A stretch of DNA of 64,000 nucleotides from Haliotis asinina (GCF_037392515.1 NC_090280.1:17982001-18046000), one strand, 5' to 3'; positions 45,423 to 57,299 are shown, counted from the stretch's first letter. The notes: generated by a model from the letters alone, not told the origin. Numbers and translations are program-made.

Positions 45423-46682
45423 CTTTTATCTGACAACTTTGATGCTGTATATAACTTGAGTCTATATTTATATTAAACAGAGAAGGGAATTTAATAGATT
45501 CCTTCCCTGACATGCGTGTGTCATGTAATCCAAAATTGTCTGAATTAAACTGTCTGTTTATTGTGATTTTAACAGCTAGAGGTTTTAAAACTGAACGTAC
45601 TCCATTCCCCACCTCTCTCCAATCATAGATATAGCTACCGTGTTATACAGCTGACTGTTTCTTACTAAACATGTCTTTAACAAACATGATCCCCATCCCT
45701 GAGTGATGTGTATCAGTGTGTTTTAAACAAGGCTCACTTTCCTTAATCAATGGGCTCCTACAAAGCAAGGTAAAAGTTAAGACCACACACAATTATGAAT
45801 ACTTCATGATGGGCCCATGTTTTTATCATACACAAACCTGTAGCTATATATGAGTTGGGGAATGGGGTATATTCCCTGCTACATATGATGTTCGAATGTG
45901 TAATCAGCTTCCTCGTAGCATCATCCAGATGTTTCCATACCATCACTATTGTTAAACCTTTTAAGGTCAATGGCCATTGCATCACCCTGAACAGCCCAAT
46001 GTTATACTGAAATGATATATAACAAATGAATGCACACAATAAATAAGCCATATTCTTCTACCATTGTTACACATTTGAAACATATACATTGTTATAAAAA
46101 CATTGTTGAATGAATCATTTATGCGTTTCAAAAGTGTTAGCTCCAATTATTATTATTAACTATATAATGTGGTAAAAACCATTTCCTAGTTCCTATTACT
46201 GGGCGTTCAGTTCCCATCTCACTTAAAAGGAGAAAATGGGGAACAATCAACGAATTACACGTCATCAAATTTGGGCAAATGAAGATGCTAACTATATTCG
46301 ATCAGTGTGGTCGTTCAGATCTATGTTTTATGTCTACGATCTCGAGGTAATAGCGAGCTGACACAAAATATCAAAGCACATGTCGGTGATGAAAATAGGG
46401 TGTGTGACATTGTTTACATATCGCCCGTGTAACGATGAATTTCGTGTTTCGAAACTGGTTAAATAGCGTTTTCCAACACTGAAAGCAACGATGGCCTTTG
46501 CTCTGGTGACGTAGACTTTGCCATAGTATCGATGAAAATGCAATGAAAAACTTCTATGGTAAATGTATTTGCCAATGGTAAGTGTATGGCACGTCCCTCT
46601 GCAGTGAAGGCCGCCATTCGGCAGTGGTTGCCCGGGCCAGTGTCTGCGCTGGGTTAACGCATGGGTAACAGAACCAGGCTGG

Positions 46683-46797
46683 CTATTCTCGAAACGTTCG
46701 TAGCCCTACGAACTTCTTAAGTCCAATCTTAACACATTGGCTACGATCAAAGTTAAGAATTCTTAGGGCTACGAACGTTTCGAGAATAAAAGCCCAG
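46683..46797. mobile_element. Short inverted-repeat element (MITE)
   Basis: Left end CTATTCTCGAAACGTTCGTA and right end GGGCTACGAACGTTTCGAGA are near-perfect reverse complements over about 27 bp; total about 115 bp with no coding capacity. Confidence 0.85.
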
Positions 46798-46854
46798 GAA
46801 ATCAGACTGGGGACAGAAGTCGGTATTCGCTTGCCTCGTAATAACAAGAGTGGA

Positions 46855-47003
46855 GTGAGTGAGTGAGTGAGTGAGTTTGGTTTTACGCCGCTTTTAGCAT
46901 TATTCCAGCGATATCACGGCGGGGGACACAAGAAAATGGGCCTCACACATTGTACCCATGTGGGGAATCGAACCCGGGTCTTCGGCTACCCCACCGCCCC
47001 AAC
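46855..47003 (-). repeat. SINE-B copy, internally deleted
   Basis: Left to right: (GAGT)n, TTTTACGCCGCTTTTAGC, GCGATATCACGGCGGGGGAC, ATGTGGGGAATCGAACCCGG (B-box) and GGCTACCCCACCGCCCC. The segment between GTCTTCGG and the A-box region is missing compared with the family. Confidence 0.85.
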
Positions 47004-47680
47004 AAGAGTGGATCATGGAACAGATGGAACAAACGAAAAACTGTCACATAAAACATGTTTGTTTCAGACATTCAGAGGTAGATCAAAGGAAAACAAGAGA
47101 ACATGACCAACTAGTGGTAATACTGTAAACGCACGTTTGATAAATGCTATCGAGCACATGGATGAAGTTTGTTACATCGAACATGTTGTCATTACTTTAA
47201 ATGTTTACTGCTTTGTCCAGTCTACTATAACGTTTGTATCAGAGTTAAATTACATAGGAATCTGACGCTGTATACTATGTCGTTAGTACAGTATACCGAT
47301 AAAAAAACCAATCTATTCCATTCCCTTAGAAATGTTTCATCTGTATCTACATAGATATATATTACTTTTTCTCTCTACATTGGCACTGGCTAGTGGTATG
47401 CCCGCAAAATGGAATATCCCCTACTTTTTGTAATGGTATATATAAAACCGACGATTGTCTTTTGAAAGGATTATGTTAATACGCTTCTCTGTCAAAGCTC
47501 ATCGTATGCAGCTGTGTACTTAATTACATATGAATGTATGATATTTTCATGATAAGGCTGCGTTTTATGAATATTTTATCTTCGTCATTATTCTATAGCC
47601 ATCAACACGAACAGGCGATTGTCACATATTGACTGACAACGTCTTGTGAAGGTAAGGTTCACTGTGCGCAGCACTCAGTA
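47004..47680. other. No feature seen
   Basis: AT-rich; no ORF, repeat or motif that I can support. Confidence 0.4.
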
Positions 47681-47800
47681 CATGGCGTCTGGATCACACA
47701 ATCCAATGTAAGACCTCCATGACAACAGTCGACGCGAAATGATGACATGCATGAGCCTGCATGCCTGGCCACTCGATCCCGGACAATACAGGACAGGATC
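47680..47800 (-). repeat. Degraded SINE-A fragment
   Basis: GGATCACACAATCCAATG, ATGATGACATGCATGAGCCT and GGCCACTCGATCCCGG follow the reverse-strand SINE-A order. Confidence 0.45.
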
Positions 47801-47924
47801 GTTTACTTGGTATATGCATGTCATTGTTTCCCAAATGTGTAGCCTGATGTTCATGACGCCAGTCACTTGCCCGGGGATATTCAAGGTTCGAACACGTCCT
47901 CCACGTCTGTGTTAGTCATGTGGG

Positions 47925-48140
47925 GTGGCTCAGTAGATCGGGCGGTCATGTCTGGGTGCTGTTGTTCAAAACGACCTTAGCGCCCAGAGTACCTTAAGTC
48001 TGTGTGAAGGTATTGGAGTTATGGTCATCTTAGTGCTAAGATCGCTTAGTACAACGACACCCTGGTTAATAAGTCGTATCCCGAGGATTTCATATGTTGC
48101 TTACCAATCACTGGATTGTCTGGTCCAGAATAGAAAATCC
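47925..48140 (+). repeat. SINE-A copy interrupted by a MITE
   Basis: GATCGGGCGGTCATG precedes the MITE; TGGTTAATAAGTCGTATCCC and CACTGGATTGTCTGGTCCAG follow it, in SINE-A order. Confidence 0.6.
47953..48062. mobile_element. MITE nested in SINE-A
   Basis: 110 bp with ends GGGTGCTGTTGTTCAAAACG and CGCTTAGTACAACGACACCC, imperfect reverse complements over about 30 bp. Confidence 0.75.
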
Positions 48141-48229
48141 GATGGGTGACAGTAACCTTTTATCAGTATATGTTAGTTTGTGCCATAAGGATAACATACG
48201 TCGGTAATTTTTCATATATACAGGAGGTC

Positions 48230-49800
48230 TGCCTAGCTCGCCGTAAACTATGAAATGTGGCGTAGATTTTCTTAGCCCGCATGCAAGTTTCAGAAAGTTT
48301 AGATGGATATTCTCTATTCGGTCGAGTTTTTCAGTTCCTCACACGTCTGATCCATAGGTTAAACAGGTGTTATCATCACATCAAATGTCGATAGTAAACA
48401 ATCTAAGGGTAAGTTAATATTTCTTGCTTTTTTCAGCAAGCTATACATAGCCTTTGTGGCGTTTTCGGGTATAGGTTTTACGTATAGGTTTTACGTATTA
48501 CGTATAGGTTTTACGTTTTCTTTTGTTTCTGTGTAGTTTTATACCAAGATAGACGTCACTGTCGACCAAACTAAGTTTTTCCTCTCCAAATTTGAATATC
48601 ATTGTCGATTTAGCAGCTGGGCCTGAACCAAATACTATTTTTTTTATGTTTTTGATACATTTACATTTGAGTTGCCAAGGAGTGCAGTATTCGTAAACGG
48701 AATCAAGAGACTTTTGCAGGACTTTAGGACTTTTAGGAGTAAGACCAAATACGACAGTGTCACCAGCGTAGAGTATAAAAAAAGTTGTAACCAGATTTAT
48801 ATTTCATTTTCGTTGGATAATTCTGACTTAACTCAATCACAGTCATTTTCAAATAGACTATCCTCTAGATCGTTAAGAAAGATTGAAAATAAAAGTGGCG
48901 ATAAGCTCTCTCCTTGCCGTACTCTTTTTTGACACGGGAAACAGTCGGATGTACTATTGTGTGCACATACTGTTGACTTAATGTTACGATACATAATTTT
49001 ACGACCTCAAGAAATCTTTCATGTATACTGGACTTTTGCATCTTCGTCCATAATCCGATTCGCCAGACAGTATCCAAGTCTATGAAGGCACAGTAGAGCT
49101 TCTGCCTGTGTAATGTCATTATACTTTTATTTGTCCGCAAAAGGAATGTGTTATCGGATGTTGTGAAATGTTTTCTCAAATCTTCTTGAGCGGGAGTAAG
49201 GATATTGTATTGATCAAGGAAAGGTGTTAAGGGCGAGTTTAGAATAGAGGTAAAGAATTTTCCAACACAGCATATTACAGGTATAGGTCTGTATGAACTT
49301 GAGTTAAGCTGGTCACCCTTGTTTTTATATATCGGTTTTATAACCCCAACAAGCAAGAATCGGGTATTGTACCTGTTGAAAAAGCAAGATTGAAAAATGG
49401 AACCAAGAAGGGGCCAAAGGTGCCAATAGTGTCAATCATGTAATCATTTGTTCTCCAAACCCGCTGCCTTATTTCGTTTGAGTTTTGGTTGAAATAATTT
49501 CTTCAATGCCTCTTTATTAAGAATACTACAGTCATATTACAAACAGGAATGGGTATTTTCTTTGAAATTCAATTCAAGTTTGCACTAGTTTATTTTTTAT
49601 TTATATCCTTATAGTATTCAAAAAAGGTTTTGATATCAGACATCGCAATGTTGCCTTTCGGATTTCTATCTATGAGAGAATCCCAGTATTCTTTCGGTGA
49701 CTTTTTCATTTTTGTCGCTGGACATATTTTCAGAGAAACCCTATGTTTTCTAATATGTTCATCTAGGCATACCTCATAAGCTCTCGAGTCATTGTGTAAG
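48230..49800 (-). mobile_element. LINE fragment (reverse transcriptase and flanks)
   Basis: Minus strand, in order: a pre-RT linker (PKEYWDSLIDRNPKGNIAMS), the fingers (GVIKPIYKNKGDQLNSSSYR, PIPVICCVGKFFTSILNSPL), KLYCAFIDLDTVWRIGLWTK (motif A area), a degraded motif C (LAGDTVVFGLTPKSPK) and a C-terminal block (KLACGLRKSTPHFIVYGELG). Many frameshifts. It differs from the I-type LINE at 29332; the clade is uncertain (CR1/L2/RTE-like). Confidence 0.8.
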
Positions 49801-49801
49801 T

Positions 49802-50146
49802 TTAGAACATTAAACTGTGATCAGCTGTGTCCATATGGGTGTCTACAGCATTTGTAGAAACAACATTATTTACCCTTCGGTTGATATGTTTCATGTTGTC
49901 TTCAAGTTCAGGAACAATTACAGTTCCTGTGATTAGTTTCATTTTGTCATCAAGTTCAGAAACATCCTTGTTTATATTTCTATTGATGTGTTTCATTTTG
50001 TCATCATCATAAGTGTCAACAGTATCAATATTTATATTTTTATCAACATCACCAATTTTATCATCAGTAATGTCCATAGCATTAGGACCAACCATATTAT
50101 TTTGGTCTGCAATATTGACATCACTGTGGCATGGGAGCCGTTGCAT
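49802..50146 (-). other. Uncertain ORF with degenerate ~17-20 aa repeats
   Basis: 114 codons with recurring DDKMKHINRNINKDVSE, LDDKMKLI and LEDNMKHINRRVNNV segments, Asp/Asn-rich and possibly coiled-coil. No family recognised and no splice evidence; it may be a relic joined to the LINE. Confidence 0.2.
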
Positions 50147-50543
50147 ATGAGAGTCGTTGATGTATTGTCTTTTTCAGATGTGTGACAAAACTGACTAGGT
50201 ATTGATTATATGACGTGTTGATACCTTGTAAGACTGTCTTTAATGAAAACTGTGGTATTTGTAAATCACTGTTGGAGGTTTGGGGTTCACATGAGTGAGT
50301 GACGTGTTGCTGTGGTAGGGAACATACAGAGGAGGCTGATGCTAAGTCACGGATTGACGTACGTCTTTAAGCGCCGGGGCTGTCGAAGCATCGTGATGGG
50401 CTTATTGTGGTGTGACAAGTGAAACAGCGCCACGCGAGCGTCCTCGTGCATTAACTATAATAGTTCAGGGCGAAAGTGTGCTTTATTACACAATACATGG
50501 TGGTAGAACGAACTGTATTTCTTAATTGTAGTTATCATTAAAA

Positions 50544-50880
50544 CTCCCGCACGTTATCAGAAATGTGCGGGCCACTCTAACTTGATAATGAGCGCAAAAT
50601 GCTTGACGGATGGTACTATGGACAAAGGTCAAGGTCGAATGTCATCATTCTCACCTGTGATGTTCTATGACACGTCCACATTTGCAAAAATTGTCTCAGT
50701 GACCTCCGTCGTTTGTTGTGACAGTAAATGTTTCAAATCCGATGACGTTGTTCTTATTCTAATTTCACTAAAAATTCTATCTATTTTGGACACAAAAACG
50801 GTAACGCTATTTTTCAGGGCATTATCTTTTTCAGAAAAGAAAGCTTCGAAAATTTAGGCCCCGAAAATAGCGCTACCTTT
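50544..50880. other. Two small inverted repeats in non-coding DNA
   Basis: CCCGCAC..GTGCGGG at 50544-50570 (12-bp loop), and GGTAACGCTATTTTTCAGGG at about 50800 pairing with GCCCCGAAAATAGCGCTACC at about 50858. No known role. Confidence 0.5.
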
Positions 50881-50929
50881 ATATCATAGAGCTGCGATAC
50901 ACGTGACTTTCCTGTACATAAGGTGGTGA

Positions 50930-51079
50930 AAACACCAGTGTGAGGCATGAATACTCGATTTATGTTGGGACAGTGACCTCTGAACACCTGACTCCTCTGC
51001 AATACAGGAACAGTAACTTGAATCGCTGTATATTCATCTGTAAGCTGCGGTCAGTGCTTCGTCAAAGCTGGTGAGTGAA
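50930..51079 (+). promoter_or_regulatory. Inferred non-coding exon 1 and promoter region, gene 5
   Basis: GGCATGAATACTCGATTTAT, TGCAATACAGGAACAGTAAC and CTGTAAGCTGCGG, then AAAGCTG followed by the donor GTGAGTGAAC at 51071. This is the plus-strand counterpart of the gene 1 block and is followed by similar intron sequence (ACTTACGCCCGGTCCCTGAA at about 51167 versus the gene 1 intron near 12280). TTTATG lies about 106 bp before the donor. Confidence 0.5.
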
Positions 51080-51429
51080 CTAAACCGTGTCATGTATTTG
51101 AGTAAACTTTAAGTCCACCAGTCGGACGAGGGACCGGGTTAACAACACGCATTAGCGGTTATACAGACTTACGCCCGGTCCCTGAAAATGCGTAGTTTGA
51201 GAGAAACAATTTTTGTAAAATGGAAAGGAGCTCCAAGAGATGAGGAAGGCGTAGATTTTTCTTTCAGCTTTTTAATAGACAGGGATGGGCAGAAGGGAAA
51301 TCTCATCGTTTGGTGGTCTTGAAACGACTAGACTGTAGTTTCTCTCAGGCTTTGCACAGACAGAAGACATTTTGCTCGATTGCACCTGCCTGACTGGCAA
51401 CAAACAGAGCGCAAGATAACGGGGGCTGC

Positions 51430-51545
51430 GGGGTAGTCTGGACCAAACATCCAGTGATACGATGACACATTTCAGCTGAGTCAGCGAACTCTTGCGACAA
51501 GCACGCGTTGCTGAAGGCCACTTGTAGCCCGGATGTTCATAGGTT
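51430..51545 (-). repeat. SINE-A fragment
   Basis: TAGTCTGGACCAAACATCCA, GTGATACGATGACAC, TGAGTCAGCGAACTC and CACGCGTTGCTGAAGGCCAC, in reverse-strand SINE-A order. Confidence 0.65.
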
Positions 51546-51988
51546 TAGGTCGTTTTAGTCATTATGAAAATGTGTTATTATCGCAAGACACTACGCCAAG
51601 TACACATTAGCCCTTGTTATTCCCCCTGGGTTATCCGCATAGTTAAAGGTCACATGCAACCAAAAAATCAAACATAATTAAAACACATTTATCACATATT
51701 CATGACATATAATATACACTGCTGCTTTTTAAAAAACAAATAAACACAATTATAAGCGTACAATCGCGATTCAAAAGTGCAATATTGTGTACTTGGGCTT
51801 ACTTCCCCCGAAACGAAGCCCTCGGGAGACCGAACCAAGTCATAGCGGGTGGATATGCACTCAAGTGAAACGACGGCTTCCGATTGGCTGTTTCATTTGC
51901 TGATATGCTAGGTTTCATTGTGTGTACAGAAAGATGATCTGTGTGATGGGCATTTTAGAAGTATAGCCAGTCACCAGAAAGTAAAATT

Positions 51989-52099
51989 CTTTATGGATAA
52001 CAACTTCTTTTAGTGTACTTGATCCGTCGTTTCAGTATGGATTCATATACTGTTGTCAAACAAAATCGTATACACTAAAAGAAGTTGTTATCCATGAAG
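51989..52099. repeat. Hairpin with ~29-bp arms
   Basis: ATGGATAACAACTTCTTTTA at about 51993 and its complement TAAAAGAAGTTGTTATCCAT at about 52076, separated by about 50 bp, inside the TIR element. Confidence 0.85.
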
Positions 52100-52171
52100 A
52101 ATGTATATAGAGATGTTGGGTTTGGAAAATACATATTCTCTGAATTTGCGCTTGATCCAATAAAAAAAATC

Positions 52172-52303
52172 ATGTCAGTAGAGATAGTAAACTACTGCGC
52201 GGCTGGAATCTGTCATTCGTCCAAGTACAAAGCAGGACTTGAAACTGACAAGAGTTTGCACCAGTTTCCGTCAGATCCAGTCATCCGAAAAAAATGGATG
52301 TAG
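52172..52303 (+). pseudogene. THAP-domain N-terminal half
   Basis: Encodes MSVEIVNYCAAGICH, then LHQFPSDPVIRKKWM and a stop. The Cys pair, the Phe-Pro and the Trp are hallmark THAP positions. The second zinc pair (Cys-x2-His) is absent, so the domain cannot fold as written unless it is spliced. Confidence 0.65.
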
Positions 52304-53014
52304 TTTGTTTGCAACCCACAGACATAAAAAACATGTCATGTGTATCACACGTGCCTAATTACATAATGTGGCAGACACGGGACTCGGGTGCACGAGTCAT
52401 AAATCAGCTTATTTTCTTTATGTCGTATAGTCTGATAGGTGTTAAGTTCAAATCGCACGTTGTCAATGATTGAAGCTGTGTATTGCATGTTGTCTTTAGC
52501 AGACAGTCAGGCAGACATATAGGTGTGAATAAACCAGACACTGAGCTTTCTCTGTGACAGAGACTGCTCACCACAATCAACATGTTTTTTTTTACGTAAC
52601 GAGTAGATTATTTACTTGTTTGTGTACACAACCAAGATTAGACTACTGCTCACGACCTCAGTATGCATACTGTTTCAAGCTCCGCGAATCTATTCACTGC
52701 GCATGCTTTATGGACGCAGCGCAGCACAGCTGTTGAAACCAGTTTCCCCCCCAGCGCTGGGGGGAATTTAGTGAAACGTTTGAACTCCGATTTCGCGGGC
52801 TTTTTTTTCATCGCGTTTTTCTCCAACTTTATAGATTGAATTGGCATATTTTATGATTTGTTTCGGTAATTGCATACCAAAAGGTACCAGAATCTGCAAA
52901 GTTGTGTTTTACGTTGCATGTGACCTTTAACGTCTTTTATATCAGTGTATAGTTTGAAACAGGCAAGGCTATAAAGGTTTTATTCCACTTTTGAAAACCA
53001 CACACTCTAGGCTG

Positions 53015-53140
53015 ATTCAAGGAGAATGACGCGAATAAGCAACGCAGCCGTTAGCTTTTCACAATATCACGAGGGGAGACAATTGAAATGTGCTTCACAC
53101 ATACGGGGAATCGAACCGGAGTCATCGACGTGACGAGCAA
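53015..53140 (-). repeat. SINE-B fragment, degraded
   Basis: CACAATATCACGAGGGGAGA, GTGCTTCACACATACGGGGA and ATCGAACCGGAGTCATCGAC, then GTGACGAGC. Confidence 0.6.
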
Positions 53141-53308
53141 AATCTTCAAGCACTTGGTACAAACGGATTGTGGGATAATTCAGATCTTTTATATAATCTA
53201 TTATTATTAAGGAGACGGGTATTTGACTTCCATGTAAACTTCGCTTTTTCGTGAGTACAGGATGGATATAACAATTGACTTATTTTTGTCTTCCCCAGAA
53301 ACCAGAAG

Positions 53309-54616
53309 ATGTTCCCTGAGCTGTCATCAAACTTCGTTTCCAGCATATTCCTGATTTTGACACCTATATACAAAGTTCTTCAGGGCTTTATTTGGAGAAT
53401 TACTGGGGTACAGTCTGAACGTGAAGCTACCAGCACGTGCTATGAACGTGCCGTCCACGTGCAACATGTGCTTTGGAAAAGGAAAGTGTCTCACATGACG
53501 CCTTCAAATACAAATGAATTCTGGACTACACACGAAAGGTTTGACCATCCTCGAATCCTCTTGGATCCATCAGTATCTCTGTATAACATCACTTTAACAG
53601 AGGCTATATTTTTAAAGACGGACAAAGATGTTGATATCTACAGCTCCGACACACATCCTTTCATGAAGTGGGCCCAGGCTCTCAATGCTGAGAAGCTATA
53701 CATCATTCCTATGGAAGCCTTCCACCGTCTGGCGGACGAGACGGGCGACCCTCACGTACCTGTCATATGGCTGTCAAGCATTGGACGCTGTGGCTCTACT
53801 CTTCTGAGCCAGGTGTTTGAGAAAGTCCCCGGAACAATAACCCTCGGAGAACCAGAGGCCTTAATATCTGTCACAATGTTAAGTAAACTTGAAACCACAC
53901 CGGAAGAGGAAGTTGTAAAGCTGCTGCGGAGTGCGATAAGGCTGCAGTGTAAGAAGCTGCCAGGAGCTCAAAGAATTATTATGAAGGTCGCTTCATTCAC
54001 ATTCGCAGAGGTCAAGGTCATATATGAGATGTTTCCTGAAATCAAGCACCTGTTTCTGTACAGAGACAGTTTGCCATACGCCGTCTCTGGCAAGGGGTTT
54101 GCACAGTCGGAATTCCTCGCAAAGTTAACAAAAGTTATGATGGATTCTGATTTACTCGCGAGATTCTTTCCAGGACTTCGAAGGAATCTGTACAAGATGT
54201 ATGCACGGGTGGATCGCTACGACCACGATCTTGAGGATATAGCAGTTAATTTGTGCATGGTAGGTCACGCGATGATAATGTCGTCAGCTCTCATGACGCG
54301 ATACAAGGAGTTTAGAGATAGTGGGATCCCGATATTTGCCGTCCAGTACGAAGAGCTTGTAAAGGAGAAGGAAGGAATGGTTATAGCCTTGTTCCAGAAA
54401 TTAGACATACCTGAAAAACATGTCACTAAAGCCCTGGTTGCATTTGAAGTAGACTCACAACGAGGCTCGTCGATCAGCCGGAAGTCAACAGGACCACGTT
54501 TCCCCCTGACCCCGCGAGACTTGGCCGACGGTGATATTGTTCTAGAACGCTATGGCTTCCCGAGATTTGGCGAGAAGATAGACCTGCCTGGGCGTCTACA
54601 ACCTGCTGTCTATTAG
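53309..54616 (+). CDS. Sulfotransferase-like protein, gene 5 (inverted copy)
   Basis: 435 aa, intact, the only plus-strand member. Anchor segment about 9-25 (VSSIFLILTPIYKVLQ), P-loop GRCGSTLL at 159-166, YRDSLPYAVS at 251-260, C-terminus DLPGRLQPAVY. Its middle (183-350) is the counterpart of gene 4. The N-terminus is MFPELSSNF where the others have MFSDLSS. Acceptor TCTTCCCCAG ends at 53298, 10 nt before the ATG. The 3' flank (TACAAAACACATTTCACCAA) is shared with genes 3 and 4, so the repeat unit extends past the stop. A possible poly(A) signal AATAAA lies at 55080-55085. Confidence 0.86.
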   Translation: MFPELSSNFVSSIFLILTPIYKVLQGFIWRITGVQSEREATSTCYERAVHVQHVLWKRKVSHMTPSNTNEFWTTHERFDHPRILLDPSVSLYNITLTEAIFLKTDKDVDIYSSDTHPFMKWAQALNAEKLYIIPMEAFHRLADETGDPHVPVIWLSSIGRCGSTLLSQVFEKVPGTITLGEPEALISVTMLSKLETTPEEEVVKLLRSAIRLQCKKLPGAQRIIMKVASFTFAEVKVIYEMFPEIKHLFLYRDSLPYAVSGKGFAQSEFLAKLTKVMMDSDLLARFFPGLRRNLYKMYARVDRYDHDLEDIAVNLCMVGHAMIMSSALMTRYKEFRDSGIPIFAVQYEELVKEKEGMVIALFQKLDIPEKHVTKALVAFEVDSQRGSSISRKSTGPRFPLTPRDLADGDIVLERYGFPRFGEKIDLPGRLQPAVY

Positions 54617-56220
54617 ACTTGGTACAAAACACATTTCACCAATAGCGCCCCTTTTACAGCTTTCCAAAACAGTCGCAAGATGATACTAGCGCTAGGTGGA
54701 TCGAGTTTACCAGAGCATTCGAGGAAGCAAGTCGTGGTCGCGAACCAATCACACGGCCCAGAATGACCGACGATCATTATTTTGTTGAGCCACAATCACA
54801 GGGTTCCCCCTAGACACTTGTATTTGGGGGGTCGGCGTTTTAAATGAATTATTGTACTGTTACAAGCTGTTATATTAATATACTTTTCGTGCCAATGTTC
54901 CTCAGCAAACATTTTAATGTCGGCACTATATAGCTTATTTATTTATCACTGACACTTCATATTTTTGGCGTTGTTGTTGTTGCTAACTGTTTTTATTGAT
55001 ATTTGACACATGTATGGGCGTTTTGGTGGTTTTATGTGTGTGTATGCAGTGCATGTGTCTTAAATGCAAAGCAAAGCATAATAAAGCATTATCTAATCTT
55101 ATCTCCAGATTGTTTTGCGGAGAGAGAAAATGCAAATTTGGGGGTCAAACAATTGACAAAGATAATAGATTTTCAACTGTTGATTTCTTTCTTTTTCAGC
55201 TATATGTCTCTAAGTCTGAATTCTTCATAATAATCGTGTGTAGTTTCTAATAAGTTTGAAATCAGAAATCAGTTTAGTTACATTAATGTTACCTATAGCA
55301 TTGTATGTGGTTTTGATAGTGATTTATTGCATCAGAAGCTACGCAGTGTTTGTTTTTAAGCGTATTTTGACTTTACACTGAGTCATATACGCGTCAAGGG
55401 GAACCCTGAATCACCTGTGTTTTGAAATATCGCTCACTCGTAGTCAGGAAATATCGAATATTATACAGAAAGTTTCGATCGAGTGGGGACGAAAGACATT
55501 GACCATGTATAAGACAATATGTTATGGATGTCAACATGTTCTTTCTTTCTTTTTTACACAACGTGTCTCGGCTATTCCTTGCTGCTTCGTCAAGTGGACG
55601 CTAACTAATGATGATGACGTGATTTTTTTTCATTGAACATGGTCACCATCTTTGTTCGCTTAGCGAGGCAGCGGTCAGGTTCGCGGGCGAGCGCGGGAGC
55701 TCGTCCGGGCACATTTGTAAGTACACGTGTCATACTGGCAAGTCGGATGGCGTCTCGTACCCCATGTTTACGACTGGGCCCTGTCTAAGCGCAAACGAAC
55801 ATGGAAATGAAAATAAATAGTCTTTGTAGATATGTTTCAGTGTTGAAAGTTGTTGATCCTTTAGCTTAAGGCTTATGTTTAGCTTGAGCATAGTTCAGCA
55901 AAGTTTCAAAGTTCAACGGTTCCGCCATTTTCATGTTTCGAAATGCGTTTTTCCACGCGAAGTTTGATTGGTTTCCAACGATTCCTGGCAATGATGGCGT
56001 ACGAGTCTTTTTGTAGGTCACATAAAGTGGCGTTCAGGATCGAAAGGTTGCGATTCTGAACATGCTCCCGGTAGGCAGGAAGGGCGACAGCGTTCATATA
56101 ACGCACGGGCAGTATCAAACGTCAATATCACTGCTCGTCAAGGACTCTAGCGCAATTACAAAAGCTGGGTTCTCGCAAAAGAAGCAAAGCACAAGCTCTT
56201 AAGCGTGTAAAAGATTGAAT
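54617..56220. other. Non-coding flank, no gene supported
   Basis: Short ORFs only. The minus ORF at 55906-56118 (70 aa, with ILNATLCDLQKDSYAIIARN) lies just beyond the transposase relic and could be its continuation or a separate fragment; no family recognised. Confidence 0.35.
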
Positions 56221-56224
56221 GTTA

Positions 56225-56640
56225 TATTATTGCTAGCAATAATTTGTTACGGTTACGCAGATTAGCTCGATGGGATTGAGTGTACGCCTTTTTAGCAGCT
56301 AGTTCGTCAGTGATGTACTAGATTGGCTTTTTGTGTTTGCGGAATTTTTCCATGAGCTGGGGCTTTGTTTCTGATTGCCTGTAAGGTACGTTACAGGAAG
56401 TGAGAAACACCTGCAACTGAGCCTTTGGATAGCTCATGGTGGGTGTGATGGTACCAGGGACACGCAGGTTATGGTAACAGGCATTATCCAAAATGATAAC
56501 ACTTGGTTCCTCCAGCTGATGTTAGAACCAATCCGAAAAATACCCGCCCATTCATTTCGCTACGGTAGTCACCAAAAGATTTCAAGGATTCAACAACAAA
56601 GGCAAAGCCCTTTTAACAACCCCTGGGCTGGCTATTGATA
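56225..56640 (-). pseudogene. DDE transposase relic (Tc1/mariner-related, DDE_3-like)
   Basis: Minus strand: EEPSVIILDNACYHNLRVPG, then MSYPKAQLQVFLTSCNVPYR and SETKPQLMEKFRKHKKPI. The strand-then-LDNAxYH block marks the second catalytic Asp in this transposase class, and the following 'xWLxxxxIPxxxxxxKPxL' layout is familiar from metazoan DDE_3 transposases. Stops interrupt it; the Glu end is not visible. Confidence 0.6.
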
Positions 56641-57299
56641 GAGATCATATAGGTCGATAATCGTTACTTAAATACCGATCGATTATCGATCGGCGAAGTA
56701 TCTTTGTTGATGCATGGGTTACCAACAAAACGTCCTTAACATAATCGAGAAGTATATCAAGAACAAAAGCCTAACTTTGTGTATTGTGTGAGTAAATTAA
56801 TTACGTTATCCTGTTACAAAAGTTTGTATTTGATGATGTCGATGACGCTATTTTCAGATGGGGAATACATAAAATTCTGATCGATCTTTTTAGTCAGTCC
56901 TATAGTGTCTGTTGACAACCTCACCAGCTGTTTTGACTTTCGTGATTCACATTTGATTGGAGATGGGCATCACTACTTCTATAAATGTAATTATTTGGCC
57001 GATATAGTAAAACACCTTATTTTCCCCGTCCGAGTTTGTCAACCCTGTTCAAATAATACATCTACCCTCAGAAACGTATTTAAATTCATTTAGATTCTTC
57101 TTTTGCTATACTCATGTACCACCGATGGTGGATTAGTATCGTCGCCAAGACATGGCAGTGAATGGTGATGTGACCTCTGGCAGTTTGTTAATGACTTTGA
57201 CGCTGTGCTCACCAATATTCCAGATATCTGACAGCGGTTTTTGAATACTCAAATCTGGACAAGACACATCGAGAAACTGATATGTGCATGAGAGAACGA

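Larger units (their letters stand above)
51642..52931. mobile_element. 1.29 kb TIR element with a THAP half-domain
   Basis: Perfect 19-bp terminal inverted repeats: GTTAAAGGTCACATGCAAC at 51642-51660 and its reverse complement at 52913-52931. Inside lie a hairpin and a short THAP-like ORF. THAP domains are the DNA-binding domain of P-element and several Kolobok/PIF-like transposases, so this looks like a deleted, non-autonomous copy of such an element. Family uncertain. Confidence 0.8.
51071..53298 (+). other. Inferred 5'-UTR intron of gene 5
   Basis: Donor GTGAGTGAAC to acceptor TTTTTGTCTTCCCCAG. It contains the THAP-bearing element and SINE pieces. Similar in length to the gene 4 intron. 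Confidence 0.5.
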
